This document shows, in pieces, positions 6,666 through 15,470 of a stretch of DNA of 64,000 nucleotides (position 1 is the stretch's first letter; every line of letters starts with the position of its first letter). The notes under the pieces are model-generated. The model ran no database searches, was not told the origin of the DNA, and was given only the letters and a program-made list of their open reading frames with translations. The DNA comes from Bacillota bacterium (GTDB lineage: Bacteria; Bacillota; Clostridia; Tissierellales; Sedimentibacteraceae). The DNA is taken from the NCBI GenBank assembly GCA_023386345.1, contig JAEWJT010000015.1, forward strand, positions 396,730 through 460,729, written 5' to 3'. The translations under genes were made by a program, and so were the position numbers.

Positions 6666-8333
6666 ATGAAAGTAAAACGATTGTTTACATTAATTCTTGC
6701 AGTAATTATGGTTGTTACAGCTTTTACCGGCTGTACTACTGGCGGAGGCAGCAACGTTGCTGCTAGCGATGAAATTTTAAGATTTGGTACATCAGGATAT
6801 GATGGAATTTTAAACCCTATCATGACTGACAATACTTATGACTCTTATGCTTGTTCTTTGATATTTGAATCAATGATTAGACTTGATAAGAGCGGTGCTT
6901 ACCAACCGGATATAGCTAGTTGGAAGATTTCAGATGACCACTTAACTTATACTTTTACGTTAAAAGATGGTATAAAATTCTCTGATGGAACTCCTTTAAC
7001 AGCTGATGATGTATACTTCACATTCACTACTATAGCTCATCCAGACTATGATGGTCCAAGAGCATATGCTGTAACTGATATGGTAGGATATGAAGCATTC
7101 CACAAAGGAGAAACTACTACTTTTGAAGGAATCAAAGTTATAGATCCTAAAACAATTTCCTTTACATTTGCAGAAGGCAAAGCATCTCCTGCAAACATTG
7201 AATGTTTCACATATGGTATTTTATCAAAAGATTATTACAAATTTGAAAAATGGGAAGATTTCCTTGCTCTAAATGCAAATCCAATGGGTTCTGGCGTTAT
7301 GAAATTTGAAGCTTTCGCTCCAAAAGAATATATAAAAATGCTTAGAAATGAAAACTATTGGGATACTAAAAATGCTGCTAAAATCGGTGGAGTTTACTTC
7401 TTAGAAGTTCCAGATGAGACTTTAATATCAGCTCTTCAAACTGAACAAATAGACTTCGCTCAAGTTTCAGCAAGCCAAGACAATTTGAAAGCATTAAACG
7501 AATTGCCAAATGTTCATTCTCTTAGCTACACAGGAAATGGTTACACATTCATGTGCTTTAACGTTAAGAAACCTACACTTTCTGATAAGAGAGTACGTCA
7601 AGCTCTTATGTATGCACTTAACAGAAAAGACTTTATAAAAATACAATATGGTGAAGGTGTAGCTGAGCTTGGTATGGCTCCTATATCTCCAGTTTCATGG
7701 GCTTTCCCTAAAGAAGGTTTGAACGCATATGATTTCGATTTAGATAAAGCTGGAAAATTGATGGATGAAGCTGGCTGGAAGATGGGATCTGACGGATTCC
7801 GTTATAAAGATGGTCAAAAATTTAGTATAGGTTGGTTGGTTTATACTGACTCTCCATGGCCAGGAAAATTATCATCTATGGCAGCTGATACTTGGAAACA
7901 ACTTGGAGTTGATTTGAAAATAGAAATAATGGACTTCAGCACAGTTTCTGATAAGACTATGGATTCTGCTCCAGAAGATAGAACATTTGATATCTATACA
8001 ATGGGCTTTAGCTTATCTGTAGATCCAGATCCAACTGGAGCTTTGTTTGATGACAATGCAAGTGCAAAAGGTGGATTTAACGCTTCTGGATATAAAAACG
8101 ATGCAGCTATGGAACTTGTTAGAAAAGGTAGAACTGAATTCGATACTAAGAAAAGAGCAGAAATATATAAAGAATGGGCTAAGATTATGAATGATGAAAT
8201 ACCTCATGCAATCGTAGCTTATAGATCAGAGATTTGGGGAATCAACAACAAAATAAAAGGTATGGACTTAGACACATATCAAGATTTCACAACTTTAATC
8301 AAACAAATCGGAGTAGAAGCTCCTAAAAAATAG
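6666..8333 (+). CDS. oppA: Oligopeptide ABC transporter, substrate-binding lipoprotein
   Basis: 555 residues from the ATG at 6666 (preceded by GGGGAGGA). A lipoprotein signal peptide ends in TAFTGC, the cysteine being lipidated and anchoring the protein to the outer face of the membrane. The rest is a family 5 extracellular solute-binding protein: WKISDDHLTYTFTLKDGIKFSDGTPLTADDV near residues 80-110, and DKRVRQALMYALNRKDF near 300. It captures peptides and delivers them to OppBC. First gene of a five-gene operon; the terminator-like hairpin behind it would make it the most abundant product. Confidence 0.93.
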   Translation: MKVKRLFTLILAVIMVVTAFTGCTTGGGSNVAASDEILRFGTSGYDGILNPIMTDNTYDSYACSLIFESMIRLDKSGAYQPDIASWKISDDHLTYTFTLKDGIKFSDGTPLTADDVYFTFTTIAHPDYDGPRAYAVTDMVGYEAFHKGETTTFEGIKVIDPKTISFTFAEGKASPANIECFTYGILSKDYYKFEKWEDFLALNANPMGSGVMKFEAFAPKEYIKMLRNENYWDTKNAAKIGGVYFLEVPDETLISALQTEQIDFAQVSASQDNLKALNELPNVHSLSYTGNGYTFMCFNVKKPTLSDKRVRQALMYALNRKDFIKIQYGEGVAELGMAPISPVSWAFPKEGLNAYDFDLDKAGKLMDEAGWKMGSDGFRYKDGQKFSIGWLVYTDSPWPGKLSSMAADTWKQLGVDLKIEIMDFSTVSDKTMDSAPEDRTFDIYTMGFSLSVDPDPTGALFDDNASAKGGFNASGYKNDAAMELVRKGRTEFDTKKRAEIYKEWAKIMNDEIPHAIVAYRSEIWGINNKIKGMDLDTYQDFTTLIKQIGVEAPKK

Positions 8334-8347
8334 CAATAAATTTAAAC

Positions 8348-8375
8348 AGCCCGGTCTCTAGTGGCCGGGCTTTCT
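8348..8375 (+). terminator. Attenuating terminator between oppA and oppB
   Basis: AGCCCGG (8348-8354) pairs with CCGGGCT (8365-8371), followed by TTTCTT. A GC-rich stem within the operon, consistent with partial termination that keeps the binding protein in excess of the permease, as is common in binding-protein-dependent systems. Confidence 0.8.
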
Positions 8376-8402
8376 TAATTAAAACTGAAAGGGAGGTAAA
8401 TA

Positions 8403-9368
8403 ATGAAAAATTATATCATAAGACGTATTTTGCAAATGATTCCCGTTTTCGTTGGTATCATATTTATTCTCTTCGTCTTGCTTGAAATGTCACCCGGAAC
8501 ACCTGTAAGTCATATGATGAACCCCAAGATGACAGTAGAGCAAAAACAAGAGCTTTTAACCAAGATGGGCCTTGATAAACCATGGTATGAAAGATTTATC
8601 ACATGGTTTAAGGAAGCTGCACAGGGAAATCTTGGTCAATCAGTTAAGCATAAAAAACCTGTAACAGAGGTAATCAAGGATTTTATAGGACCTACACTTC
8701 TATTATCTTTAACATCGCTCATATTTGCGATATTGATAGGAATACCGATAGGGATTTTAAGTGCAACAAAGCAGTATTCCTTTGCTGATAATGCACTAAC
8801 AGTTTTTTCGCTTGTCGGAATAAGTTTGCCTGCTTTCTTCTTCGCACTTTTACTTCTAAAATACTTTGCAGTTGATATACAAATATTTCCTTTATTTGGA
8901 TTGCAAAATGCAACTCTTAGAACTAACAGTGCCTTTGTAAAATTCATGGATATAGCATGGCACTTAATCTTACCTACACTTGTTTTAGGACTTAGCCAAG
9001 CGGCTACATTCATGAGATATACTCGTTCAAGTATGCTTGAGGTTATTAGACAGGATTATATCAGAACAGCAAGGTCAAAAGGACTTAAAGAAAAAGTAGT
9101 TATATACAAACATGCTCTTCGTAACGCTATGATTCCAATTGTTACTTTGTTGGCATTTTCTATCCCTGGACTATTATCAGGAGCTGTAATGACAGAAACT
9201 ATATTTGCTCTTCCAGGACTTGGAAAAATATCTGTTGATGCAAGTATGACTAAAAATATTCCTCTTATACTGGGTATCAATGCGATGTCATCAATGCTTG
9301 TATTATTATCAACCTTAATTGGTGATATAATGTATGCTGTTGTTGATCCTCGTGTAAGATATGATTAA
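8403..9368 (+). CDS. oppB: Oligopeptide ABC transporter permease OppB
   Basis: 321 residues, six predicted membrane helices. It begins MKNYIIRRILQMIPVFVGIIFILFVLLEMSPGTP, the typical DppB/OppB start. The EAA loop that docks to the ATPases is visible as YIRTARSKGLKEKVVIYKHALRNAMIPIVTLL near residues 220-250. It pairs with OppC to form the membrane channel. Ribosome binding site GGGAGGT; 14 bases separate it from oppC. Confidence 0.93.
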   Translation: MKNYIIRRILQMIPVFVGIIFILFVLLEMSPGTPVSHMMNPKMTVEQKQELLTKMGLDKPWYERFITWFKEAAQGNLGQSVKHKKPVTEVIKDFIGPTLLLSLTSLIFAILIGIPIGILSATKQYSFADNALTVFSLVGISLPAFFFALLLLKYFAVDIQIFPLFGLQNATLRTNSAFVKFMDIAWHLILPTLVLGLSQAATFMRYTRSSMLEVIRQDYIRTARSKGLKEKVVIYKHALRNAMIPIVTLLAFSIPGLLSGAVMTETIFALPGLGKISVDASMTKNIPLILGINAMSSMLVLLSTLIGDIMYAVVDPRVRYD

Positions 9369-9382
9369 GGAGGGAGCTTAAT

Positions 9383-10255
9383 ATGAAAAAAGATAGATCA
9401 CAATCATTTTGGGGAAATGCCCTACAAAGATTTAGAAAAGATAAAAAAGCATTGATTAGTTTTTATATACTTCTAGTAATTGTTTTAGGTTGCATATTTA
9501 TACCTTTAGTATCACCATATTCTATGGAGCAAACTGAAACCTCTAACGAAGCAATTAGAGATAGAGCTCCTAGTTCTGCACATATCCTAGGTACAGATGA
9601 TTTAGGCAGAGATATATTTACAAGACTATTTTATGCAGGTAGAATTTCATTAGGACTTGCTCTCGTTGTAGTATTTATAGAATGTGTAATAGGCATAATA
9701 CTCGGCTCTATAGCAGGCTTTTATGGTGGTATTGCAGATACTATAATAATGCGTTTATCGGAAATATTTATGTCATTTCCATTCATGATATTCGCCATAA
9801 CAGCGACAGCAGTATTAGGAACAGGTGTTAAAACATTAATTATAGTTTTATCCATTCTTAGTTGGCCAAGTATAGCGAGAATTGTAAGAGGACAGATTCT
9901 TACTCTTCGTGAGATGGAATACATGGAAGCTTGCGAAGCTCTTGGTATAAGTGATTTCAAAAGAATGTTCAAGCATTTGCTGCCAAATGTTTTAGCATAT
10001 ATCATAGTTTATGCAACTCTTGGTATGGCAGGTGTTATATTAACAGAAACCTCTATGAGCTTTTTAGGTCTTGGTGTATCTCCGCCTACTCCTACATGGG
10101 GTAATATGATGCAAGAGGCTCGTAATTTCCGTGTATTAAAAGAAAAATGGTGGTACTGGATTCCACCTGGAGTCAGCATATTTATCTCGGTTATGTGCTT
10201 TAACTTACTAGGTGACGGACTTAGAGATGCTATAGACCCTAAATTGAAAAGGTAG
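9383..10255 (+). CDS. oppC: Oligopeptide ABC transporter permease OppC
   Basis: 290 residues, six predicted membrane helices. The N-terminal FWGNALQRFRKDKKALISFYILL is the OppC_N region. HILGTDDLGRDIFTRLFYAGRISL and the EAA loop YMEACEALGISDFKRMFKHLLPN are diagnostic of DppC/OppC permeases. Partner of OppB. Its stop codon overlaps the ribosome binding region of oppD, indicating tight coupling. Confidence 0.93.
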   Translation: MKKDRSQSFWGNALQRFRKDKKALISFYILLVIVLGCIFIPLVSPYSMEQTETSNEAIRDRAPSSAHILGTDDLGRDIFTRLFYAGRISLGLALVVVFIECVIGIILGSIAGFYGGIADTIIMRLSEIFMSFPFMIFAITATAVLGTGVKTLIIVLSILSWPSIARIVRGQILTLREMEYMEACEALGISDFKRMFKHLLPNVLAYIIVYATLGMAGVILTETSMSFLGLGVSPPTPTWGNMMQEARNFRVLKEKWWYWIPPGVSIFISVMCFNLLGDGLRDAIDPKLKR

Positions 10256-10264
10256 GTGAGTATA

Positions 10265-11281
10265 ATGGATAAAACAGTAAAAAAAGATGATATTTTATTA
10301 GAAGTTAAAAATCTTAGAACGTATTTTCATACAAGCAGTGGTACTGTAAAGGCTTCAGATGATGTAAGCTTTTATGTAAAAAAAGGTGAAACTCTTGGAA
10401 TAGTTGGAGAGTCTGGCTGCGGAAAAAGTATTACCTCTATGTCCATCGTTCGTTTGATAGAAACACCTCCTGGAAAATACGAGAGTGGAGAAATTTGGTT
10501 TGAAGGCGAAGACATGCTCAAAATATCTGATGATCGAATGAGAGAAATTAGAGGAAATGATATTTCTATAATTTTCCAAGAGCCAATGACTTCTCTAAAC
10601 CCTGTATTTAAAATAGGAGCTCAGCTATCTGAAGCTTTGATTCTTCACAGAGGAATGAATAAAAACGAAGCAAGAGAGGAAAGCATAAAGATGCTTAGAC
10701 TCGTTAAAATTCCTAACCCTGAAAGAATTGTTGATAATTTCCCATTCGAACTATCTGGTGGTATGAGACAAAGAGTTATGATAGCAATGGCACTTGCCTG
10801 CGCTCCTAAGCTCCTTATTGCAGATGAACCTACTACTGCTCTTGATGTAACTATACAAGCTCAGGTTTTGGATCTTATGAATGATTTGAAGAAAAACATT
10901 GACGCATCTATAATTTTTATAACTCACGACTTGGGTGTTATAGCTGAGATGAGTGATAGAGTTATGGTTATGTACGCAGGAAAAGTTGTAGAGCTTTCAA
11001 CTACAGAGGAGATATTTAAAAATCCTAAGCATCCTTATACACAGGGACTTATTGCATCTAAACCTGATTTGACTACAGAAAGCGATAGACTTCACGTTAT
11101 ACCAGGTGGCGTACCTGATTTGAATAATAAACCTAGTGGCTGTCCATTCCATCCAAGATGTCCACATGCTATGGATGTTTGTAAAGAGAAATTCCCTGAC
11201 GAAACATATATTGAACAAGGTCATTTAGTAAATTGTTGGCTATATCCAAATAACTCTAACAATTCTAAGAAAGGAGAGTAA
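10265..11281 (+). CDS. oppD: Oligopeptide ABC transporter ATP-binding protein OppD
   Basis: 338 residues from the ATG at 10265, chosen because TAGGTGAG lies a few bases upstream; an in-frame GTG at 10256 is part of that site. Walker A GESGCGKS, signature LSGGMRQR, Walker B LLIADEPTTALD and the switch His (THDLG) are present. The C-terminal oligopeptide/dipeptide extension (about 260-320) has cysteines in GCPFHPRCPHAMDVC, which in relatives can hold an iron-sulfur cluster. It energises peptide import with OppF. Confidence 0.93.
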   Translation: MDKTVKKDDILLEVKNLRTYFHTSSGTVKASDDVSFYVKKGETLGIVGESGCGKSITSMSIVRLIETPPGKYESGEIWFEGEDMLKISDDRMREIRGNDISIIFQEPMTSLNPVFKIGAQLSEALILHRGMNKNEAREESIKMLRLVKIPNPERIVDNFPFELSGGMRQRVMIAMALACAPKLLIADEPTTALDVTIQAQVLDLMNDLKKNIDASIIFITHDLGVIAEMSDRVMVMYAGKVVELSTTEEIFKNPKHPYTQGLIASKPDLTTESDRLHVIPGGVPDLNNKPSGCPFHPRCPHAMDVCKEKFPDETYIEQGHLVNCWLYPNNSNNSKKGE

Positions 11282-11286
11282 TTAAT

Positions 11287-12273
11287 ATGAGCAAAACTTT
11301 AATTGAAGTAAAAAATCTAAAAAAATACTTTCCTATAAAAAAGGGAGTTTTTAAAAGTACAGTTGGGCATGTTAAAGCTGTTGATAATGTTTCATTTAAA
11401 ATCAACGAAGGAAAGGTTTTGGGTGTAGTTGGCGAATCTGGTTGTGGAAAATCAACACTTGGCAGAACTATGCTTAAGCTTTTAGCCCCTACAGAGGGTG
11501 AAATGCTCTATGAAGGTAAAAATGTTTATGATTTAAGCAAAAGAGATCTTAATCATATGAGAACAAAAATGCAGATTATATTCCAAGACCCATATAGCTC
11601 ATTAAATCCAAGACTTCCCGTTTCAGAGATAGTTGGCGAAGCTATGATGCAGCACAATGTTGTTAGTAATAAGCATGAAATGCACGATAAGGTTATAGAA
11701 ATAATCGGTAAATGCGGACTATTTCCAGAACAGGCAAATAGATATCCTCACCAATTTTCAGGTGGACAACGTCAACGTATATGTATAGCTCGTGCACTTG
11801 CACTTAATCCTAAATTTATAGTTTGTGATGAAGCAGTTTCTGCCCTTGATGTTTCAATTCAATCACAGATTATAAATCTTTTAAAGGATGCACAAGAGGA
11901 CTTTGGATTAACTTATATGTTTATATCTCATGACTTGTCAGTTGTTAAGTTTATAAGTGATGACATAGCAGTTATGTATCTTGGACAAATTGTTGAAACT
12001 GGAAGCAAGAAACAGATATTTGATAATCCTTTGCATCCTTATACAGAGGCTTTGTTATCGGCTGTTCCTTCATTTGATCCTTCTGCAAGAAACAATAAAA
12101 AGCGTATTATACTTCAAGGAGACATCCCATCACCTGCCAATCCGCCAAGCGGTTGCAGATTCCATACAAGATGTATATATGCACAGGATGTATGTAAATC
12201 TGATGTTCCAGAATACAAAGAAATAGAACCTGGACATTTCACTATGTGCCATAAGGTTAATGGAGTATTTTAG
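11287..12273 (+). CDS. oppF: Oligopeptide ABC transporter ATP-binding protein OppF
   Basis: 328 residues. Walker A GESGCGKST, Q-loop IIFQDPYSSLNPRLPV (typical of OppF/DppF), signature FSGGQRQR, Walker B FIVCDEAVSALD, switch His SHDLS, and a C-terminal extension with GCRFHTRCIYAQDVC. Partner ATPase of OppD. Ribosome binding site AAAGGAGAG. Last transporter gene of the operon. Confidence 0.93.
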   Translation: MSKTLIEVKNLKKYFPIKKGVFKSTVGHVKAVDNVSFKINEGKVLGVVGESGCGKSTLGRTMLKLLAPTEGEMLYEGKNVYDLSKRDLNHMRTKMQIIFQDPYSSLNPRLPVSEIVGEAMMQHNVVSNKHEMHDKVIEIIGKCGLFPEQANRYPHQFSGGQRQRICIARALALNPKFIVCDEAVSALDVSIQSQIINLLKDAQEDFGLTYMFISHDLSVVKFISDDIAVMYLGQIVETGSKKQIFDNPLHPYTEALLSAVPSFDPSARNNKKRIILQGDIPSPANPPSGCRFHTRCIYAQDVCKSDVPEYKEIEPGHFTMCHKVNGVF

Positions 12274-12334
12274 TTGTTATTATGTAGAGTTTTAAATCAA
12301 CTATAAATGATAAATGAGGAGTTGATGATTTAAA

Positions 12335-12586
12335 ATGTTTTTCGGTAATAAAAAAAGAGTTGATGAAGATTTGGAAAGAATTAGATTTTCAAATCTTCCT
12401 AAAGATAAACAAGAACAAGAATTAAATAAAATAGAAGCTCAAAAAAAGGAAATTGAATCCATACGGTTTGAAAAAAATGATCGTTTGGCGTTAATTTTAG
12501 CTACGTTCTCAATTGTACTGCCTCTTGTTTTAATATTTTTAGCAGTTGTCGCAGTTGTAGTTGGATTATTTTATTGGATTTTTTAA
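12335..12586 (+). CDS. Small membrane protein, unknown
   Basis: 83 residues: a charged, probably helical N-terminal half (residues 1-50, rich in Lys/Glu with KQEQELNKIEAQKKEIESIRF) and one or two hydrophobic segments at 52-83 ending YWIF. The ribosome binding site TGAGGAG is clear. It lies 61 bases after oppF with no strong terminator between, so it may ride on the opp transcript. An inverted repeat (TAAATCAACT ... AGTTGATGATTTA) brackets its ribosome binding site. I do not recognise the family. Confidence 0.65.
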   Translation: MFFGNKKRVDEDLERIRFSNLPKDKQEQELNKIEAQKKEIESIRFEKNDRLALILATFSIVLPLVLIFLAVVAVVVGLFYWIF

Positions 12587-12630
12587 TATGTATATTGACG
12601 AGATATATTGCGAGTATAAGATATTCGTAT

Positions 12631-12674
12631 AAAGGCAGAAGAAAAATGTTAGAATTTTTCTTCTGCCTTTTTTA
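12631..12674 (+). terminator. Rho-independent terminator after the opp operon
   Basis: AAAGGCAGAAGAAAAA (12631-12646) pairs with TTTTTCTTCTGCCTTT, followed by more T. A strong 16-bp stem. Confidence 0.92.
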
Positions 12675-12690
12675 TTTAATCCTTTTTGTA

Positions 12691-12717
12691 ACATCAATAA
12701 AAAATAAACATATTTTA
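12691..12717 (+). promoter_or_regulatory. Candidate sigma-K promoter of dpaAB
   Basis: AC at 12691-12692, 16 bases, then CATATTTTA at 12709-12717 match the mother-cell sigma-K consensus (AC, 16-17 bases, CATANNNTA). It lies 31 bases before the dpaA ATG, directly after the opp terminator. The spoVF operon of B. subtilis is sigma-K dependent, which agrees. Confidence 0.6.
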
Positions 12718-12748
12718 ATATATAATAACTAGAAAGGAACGTGAACGG

Positions 12749-13639
12749 ATGTCTAAAAAAGGCAATATTGCTGTAATTGGAGCAGATTTAAGACAAATAT
12801 ACATGATAAAGAGTCTCTATGAAAAAGGCTATACAATCTATACATACGGTATAAATAATGATTTAATAACTGATAAAATAAAAAAAACATCCTCATTGCA
12901 TGAGGCTATGCAAGAAAGTAATATACTTATCTGCCCTATTCCATTTTCTAAGGATAATAAAGATATTGCTTTTTTAAATTTATATGAGGATAAAAATGTT
13001 AAGCATTTCATGGAAGAATTAAATAAGAAACACATTTTATTTGCAGGTATGATTCCAGATTATTTATCAAGTCATTGTAATAGAAATAATATCATAACTT
13101 ACGATTTTATGAAAATGAATGATGTAGCTATATTAAATGCTATTGCAACAGCTGAGGGTACTATCGCTGAAGCTATAAAACGAAGTTCTATTAATCTACA
13201 TGGCAGTAAAAGCTTGGTGCTTGGTTTTGGTAGATGTGCTAAAGTACTGGCATCTAAATTAAAGGCTTTTGATGTTGATATCTATGTTGGCGCAAGATGT
13301 AAGGATGATATAGCATTAGCAATCGCTTATGGCTATCATGGTATATTGATTGATAATTTAGAAAAAGACTTAAGTAGCTTTGACTTTGTATTTAATACAA
13401 TTCCTGCATTGATTTTGACAGAGGACAAATTAAAAAAATTATCACCGTATGTGACAATCATCGATATAGCTTCTGCTCCCGGTGGTCTTGATTATAGTGC
13501 AGCAGAAAGCTTAAATCTAAATGCTTCATTGTGTTTAGGACTACCCGGAATATATTCACCTAAGAGTTCCGGTGAAATTTTAGCAGGTGTGGTCGAAACA
13601 ATTCTAATCGAAAGAAGTGGTGAATTTGAAACTAAATAA
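12749..13639 (+). CDS. dpaA: Dipicolinate synthase subunit A
   Basis: 296 residues. The N-terminal part starts KGNIAVIGADLRQIYMIKSL, and a Rossmann-type motif SLVLGFGRCAKVLASKLKAF lies near residues 155-175. This is the DpaA (SpoVFA) layout, with an NAD(P)-binding domain that acts on the lysine-pathway intermediate. With DpaB it makes dipicolinic acid, which is loaded into the spore core with calcium and gives heat resistance. The reading frame overlaps the start of dpaB by about 20 bases. This gene pair is strong evidence that the organism forms endospores; some Clostridia lack it and use an Etf protein instead. Confidence 0.92.
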   Translation: MSKKGNIAVIGADLRQIYMIKSLYEKGYTIYTYGINNDLITDKIKKTSSLHEAMQESNILICPIPFSKDNKDIAFLNLYEDKNVKHFMEELNKKHILFAGMIPDYLSSHCNRNNIITYDFMKMNDVAILNAIATAEGTIAEAIKRSSINLHGSKSLVLGFGRCAKVLASKLKAFDVDIYVGARCKDDIALAIAYGYHGILIDNLEKDLSSFDFVFNTIPALILTEDKLKKLSPYVTIIDIASAPGGLDYSAAESLNLNASLCLGLPGIYSPKSSGEILAGVVETILIERSGEFETK

Positions 13640-14216
13640 TTTGAATATAGGTGTTGCCTTTACAGGTTCATTTTGTACATTTGATAAAATATTTGTGGAA
13701 TTGGAAAATTTAGTAAAAGAAGGCTGCAAGGTATACACTATATTTTCATACGCTTCACAAAATATTGACTGCAGATTTGGAAAATCTAGTGAATTTATCC
13801 TAAAAGCTGAGGGCATTACACTTACTAAGCCTATACTAACCTTGGAAGAAGCGGAGCCTCTAGGTCCGAAAAATATGCTTGATATACTAATAATAGCACC
13901 TTGTACAGGAAACAGTCTAGCTAAGCTAGTAAATGGAATTACTGATACTCCGGCACTAATGGCTGCGAAAGGTCATCTTAGAAACAATAAACCTCTCGTT
14001 ATAGCTTTGTCTACCAACGATGCCTTAGGCTTTAATTTTAAAAATATAGGAATTATGCTAAATACTAAAAATGTGTACTTCGTTCCTTTTGGTCAGGATA
14101 ATTATAAAGGAAAGCCAAATTCGATGGTAGCACATACAGAATTAATAATTCCAAGCTTAGAGCATGCGCTTGATGGAAAACAAATACAGCCTGTGATTAA
14201 AAGCCCTCATGTTTAA
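13617..14216 (+). CDS. dpaB: Dipicolinate synthase subunit B
   Basis: 199 residues, a flavoprotein-fold subunit (SpoVFB). The N terminus NIGVAFTGSFCTFDKIF and the central IIAPCTGNSLAKLVNGITDTPALMAAKGHLRN are the family hallmarks. The start is uncertain: GTG at 13617 or 13620, or TTG at 13626, all inside the end of dpaA; no ideal ribosome binding site separates them, so translational coupling is likely. Partner of DpaA in dipicolinate formation in the mother cell. Confidence 0.92.
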   Translation: MVNLKLNNLNIGVAFTGSFCTFDKIFVELENLVKEGCKVYTIFSYASQNIDCRFGKSSEFILKAEGITLTKPILTLEEAEPLGPKNMLDILIIAPCTGNSLAKLVNGITDTPALMAAKGHLRNNKPLVIALSTNDALGFNFKNIGIMLNTKNVYFVPFGQDNYKGKPNSMVAHTELIIPSLEHALDGKQIQPVIKSPHV

Positions 14217-14221
14217 GTATA

Positions 14222-14274
14222 AAAAAGATGCGTTGAGATTAGCAATATGCTAAAGCTTAACGCATCTTTTTCTT
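14222..14274 (+). terminator. Rho-independent terminator after dpaB
   Basis: AAAAAGATGCGTT (14222-14234) pairs with AACGCATCTTTTT (14259-14271), with an inner stem TTAGCA-ATA-TGCTAA. Confidence 0.88.
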
Positions 14275-14314
14275 TAACCTAATCTCCTCTGCATTAAAGC
14301 AAAGTTAATTAGCT

Positions 14315-14479
14315 TCATTTAAGCATAAATGATTGACAATCTGTACATTCTACTACTGTTGGGTTTGTTTCATGAGTTCCAACATTGATTGATGAAAGTG
14401 TACAATAATTTTCTGAATGATTGTGGTACTTGCATTGATGAACACTACATTTAATACTTTCATTCTTTTGCATATTCAT
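14315..14479 (-). CDS. DUF1540 domain protein
   Basis: 54 residues on the minus strand between dpaB and the deacetylase gene. The protein reads IKCSVHQCKYHNHSENYCTLSSINV...VVECTDCQSF. Its five cysteines and spacing match DUF1540, small probable metal-binding proteins found as one or two copies per protein and enriched in spore formers. The ribosome binding site AAGGAGG is at about 14485-14491. A role in spores is suggested only by the neighbours. Confidence 0.8.
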   Translation of the reverse strand: MNMQKNESIKCSVHQCKYHNHSENYCTLSSINVGTHETNPTVVECTDCQSFMLK

Positions 14480-14574
14480 TTAAAAGCCTCCTTAAGCTAA
14501 TAATATTATTAACAACCAAATTTAGTTGCAAAAATATTATTTGTATTTATATTTTTAATATTCAGGTGTTTAAA

Positions 14575-14605
14575 GAATATTTTTTATTTAAATTTATCAT
14601 ATTTA
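14575..14605 (+). promoter_or_regulatory. Candidate forespore sigma (F/G) promoter of pdaA
   Basis: GAATA (14575-14579), 18 bases, CATATTTA (14598-14605) approximate the sigma-G pattern (GNATR, 18 bases, CATNNTA) with one mismatch at the last position. B. subtilis pdaA is sigma-G dependent. Weak on its own because the region is very AT-rich. Confidence 0.3.
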
Positions 14606-14643
14606 TAGACAAACTCATATATAATTGTATAGAGGTGATTTTT

Positions 14644-15444
14644 TTGATAATTTCAATTAATAAAAAAATATTTATTGTAGGCTTAGCTAGTTTATTATTA
14701 GTAGTATTTGGATTAACGATATTATTTAATTTTGGAGTTAATGTTGCGCAGACATTTTCCTTATCAAGCAATTGGGGTTTAAGTTTTCAAGACGAAGGCA
14801 AGGTTCCAAGGGGTAATGCCAGTGCTGAATTTTTAAAAAAATATGACGCATATTATGCAGTAAATGGTGAAGAAAAGGTAATTTATCTAACATTTGATGC
14901 AGGCTTTGAAAATGGATATACTCCCAAGATATTAGATGTGTTAAAAAAGCACAATATTAAATCTACCTTTTTTTTAGTGGGAAATTATTTAGAAACAGAA
15001 CCTGAATTAGTTAGGCGAATGGTTGATGAAGGGCATATTATAGGCAATCATACATACACACATCCTGATATGTCTAAAATTTCTGATGTAGAGGCATTTA
15101 AAAAAGAACTATTAATGCTTGAAGAAAAATATAAAAGTGTAACAAATCAAGAATTAGTAAAATTCTACAGACCACCTCAAGGAAAATTTAGCGAAGAAAA
15201 TTTAAAACAGGCTCAGCAGCTAGGATACAAAACATTCTTCTGGAGCTTAGCGTATGTAGACTGGTATGTAAACGACCAGCCAGCAAAGGAGCAAGCATTT
15301 AAAAAGTTAATACCAAGAATTCACCCAGGAGCAATAGTTCTACTGCACAGCACATCAAAAACAAACGCAGACATATTAGATGAATTAATTATAAAATGGC
15401 AAGAATTAGGATATAGTTTTAAGAATTTAGACGAAATCAAATGA
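14644..15444 (+). CDS. pdaA: PdaA-type polysaccharide deacetylase (spore cortex)
   Basis: 266 residues from TTG at 14644, chosen because AGAGGTGA lies at ideal distance; in-frame starts further upstream have no such site. One N-terminal membrane anchor (about 8-30) is followed by the NodB deacetylase domain: motif 1 YLTFDAGFENG, motif 2 GNHTYTHPDMS (metal His pair) and motif 3 KFYRPPQGKFSEENLK. The sequence FFWSLAYVDWYVNDQ and the HPGAIVLLHSTSKTNADIL ending match delta-lactam-biosynthetic PdaA, which removes acetyl groups from muramic acid so that the cortex can be recognised by germination enzymes. Confidence 0.9.
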   Translation: MIISINKKIFIVGLASLLLVVFGLTILFNFGVNVAQTFSLSSNWGLSFQDEGKVPRGNASAEFLKKYDAYYAVNGEEKVIYLTFDAGFENGYTPKILDVLKKHNIKSTFFLVGNYLETEPELVRRMVDEGHIIGNHTYTHPDMSKISDVEAFKKELLMLEEKYKSVTNQELVKFYRPPQGKFSEENLKQAQQLGYKTFFWSLAYVDWYVNDQPAKEQAFKKLIPRIHPGAIVLLHSTSKTNADILDELIIKWQELGYSFKNLDEIK

Positions 15445-15470
15445 GGCTTAAACAGCCTCATTTGATTTAT
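15438..15470. terminator. Bidirectional terminator between pdaA and the GGDEF gene
   Basis: CAAATGAGGCT-TAAAC-AGCCTCATTTG spans both stop codons: the pdaA stop on the plus strand and the original stop of the GGDEF reading frame on the minus strand. Confidence 0.82.
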
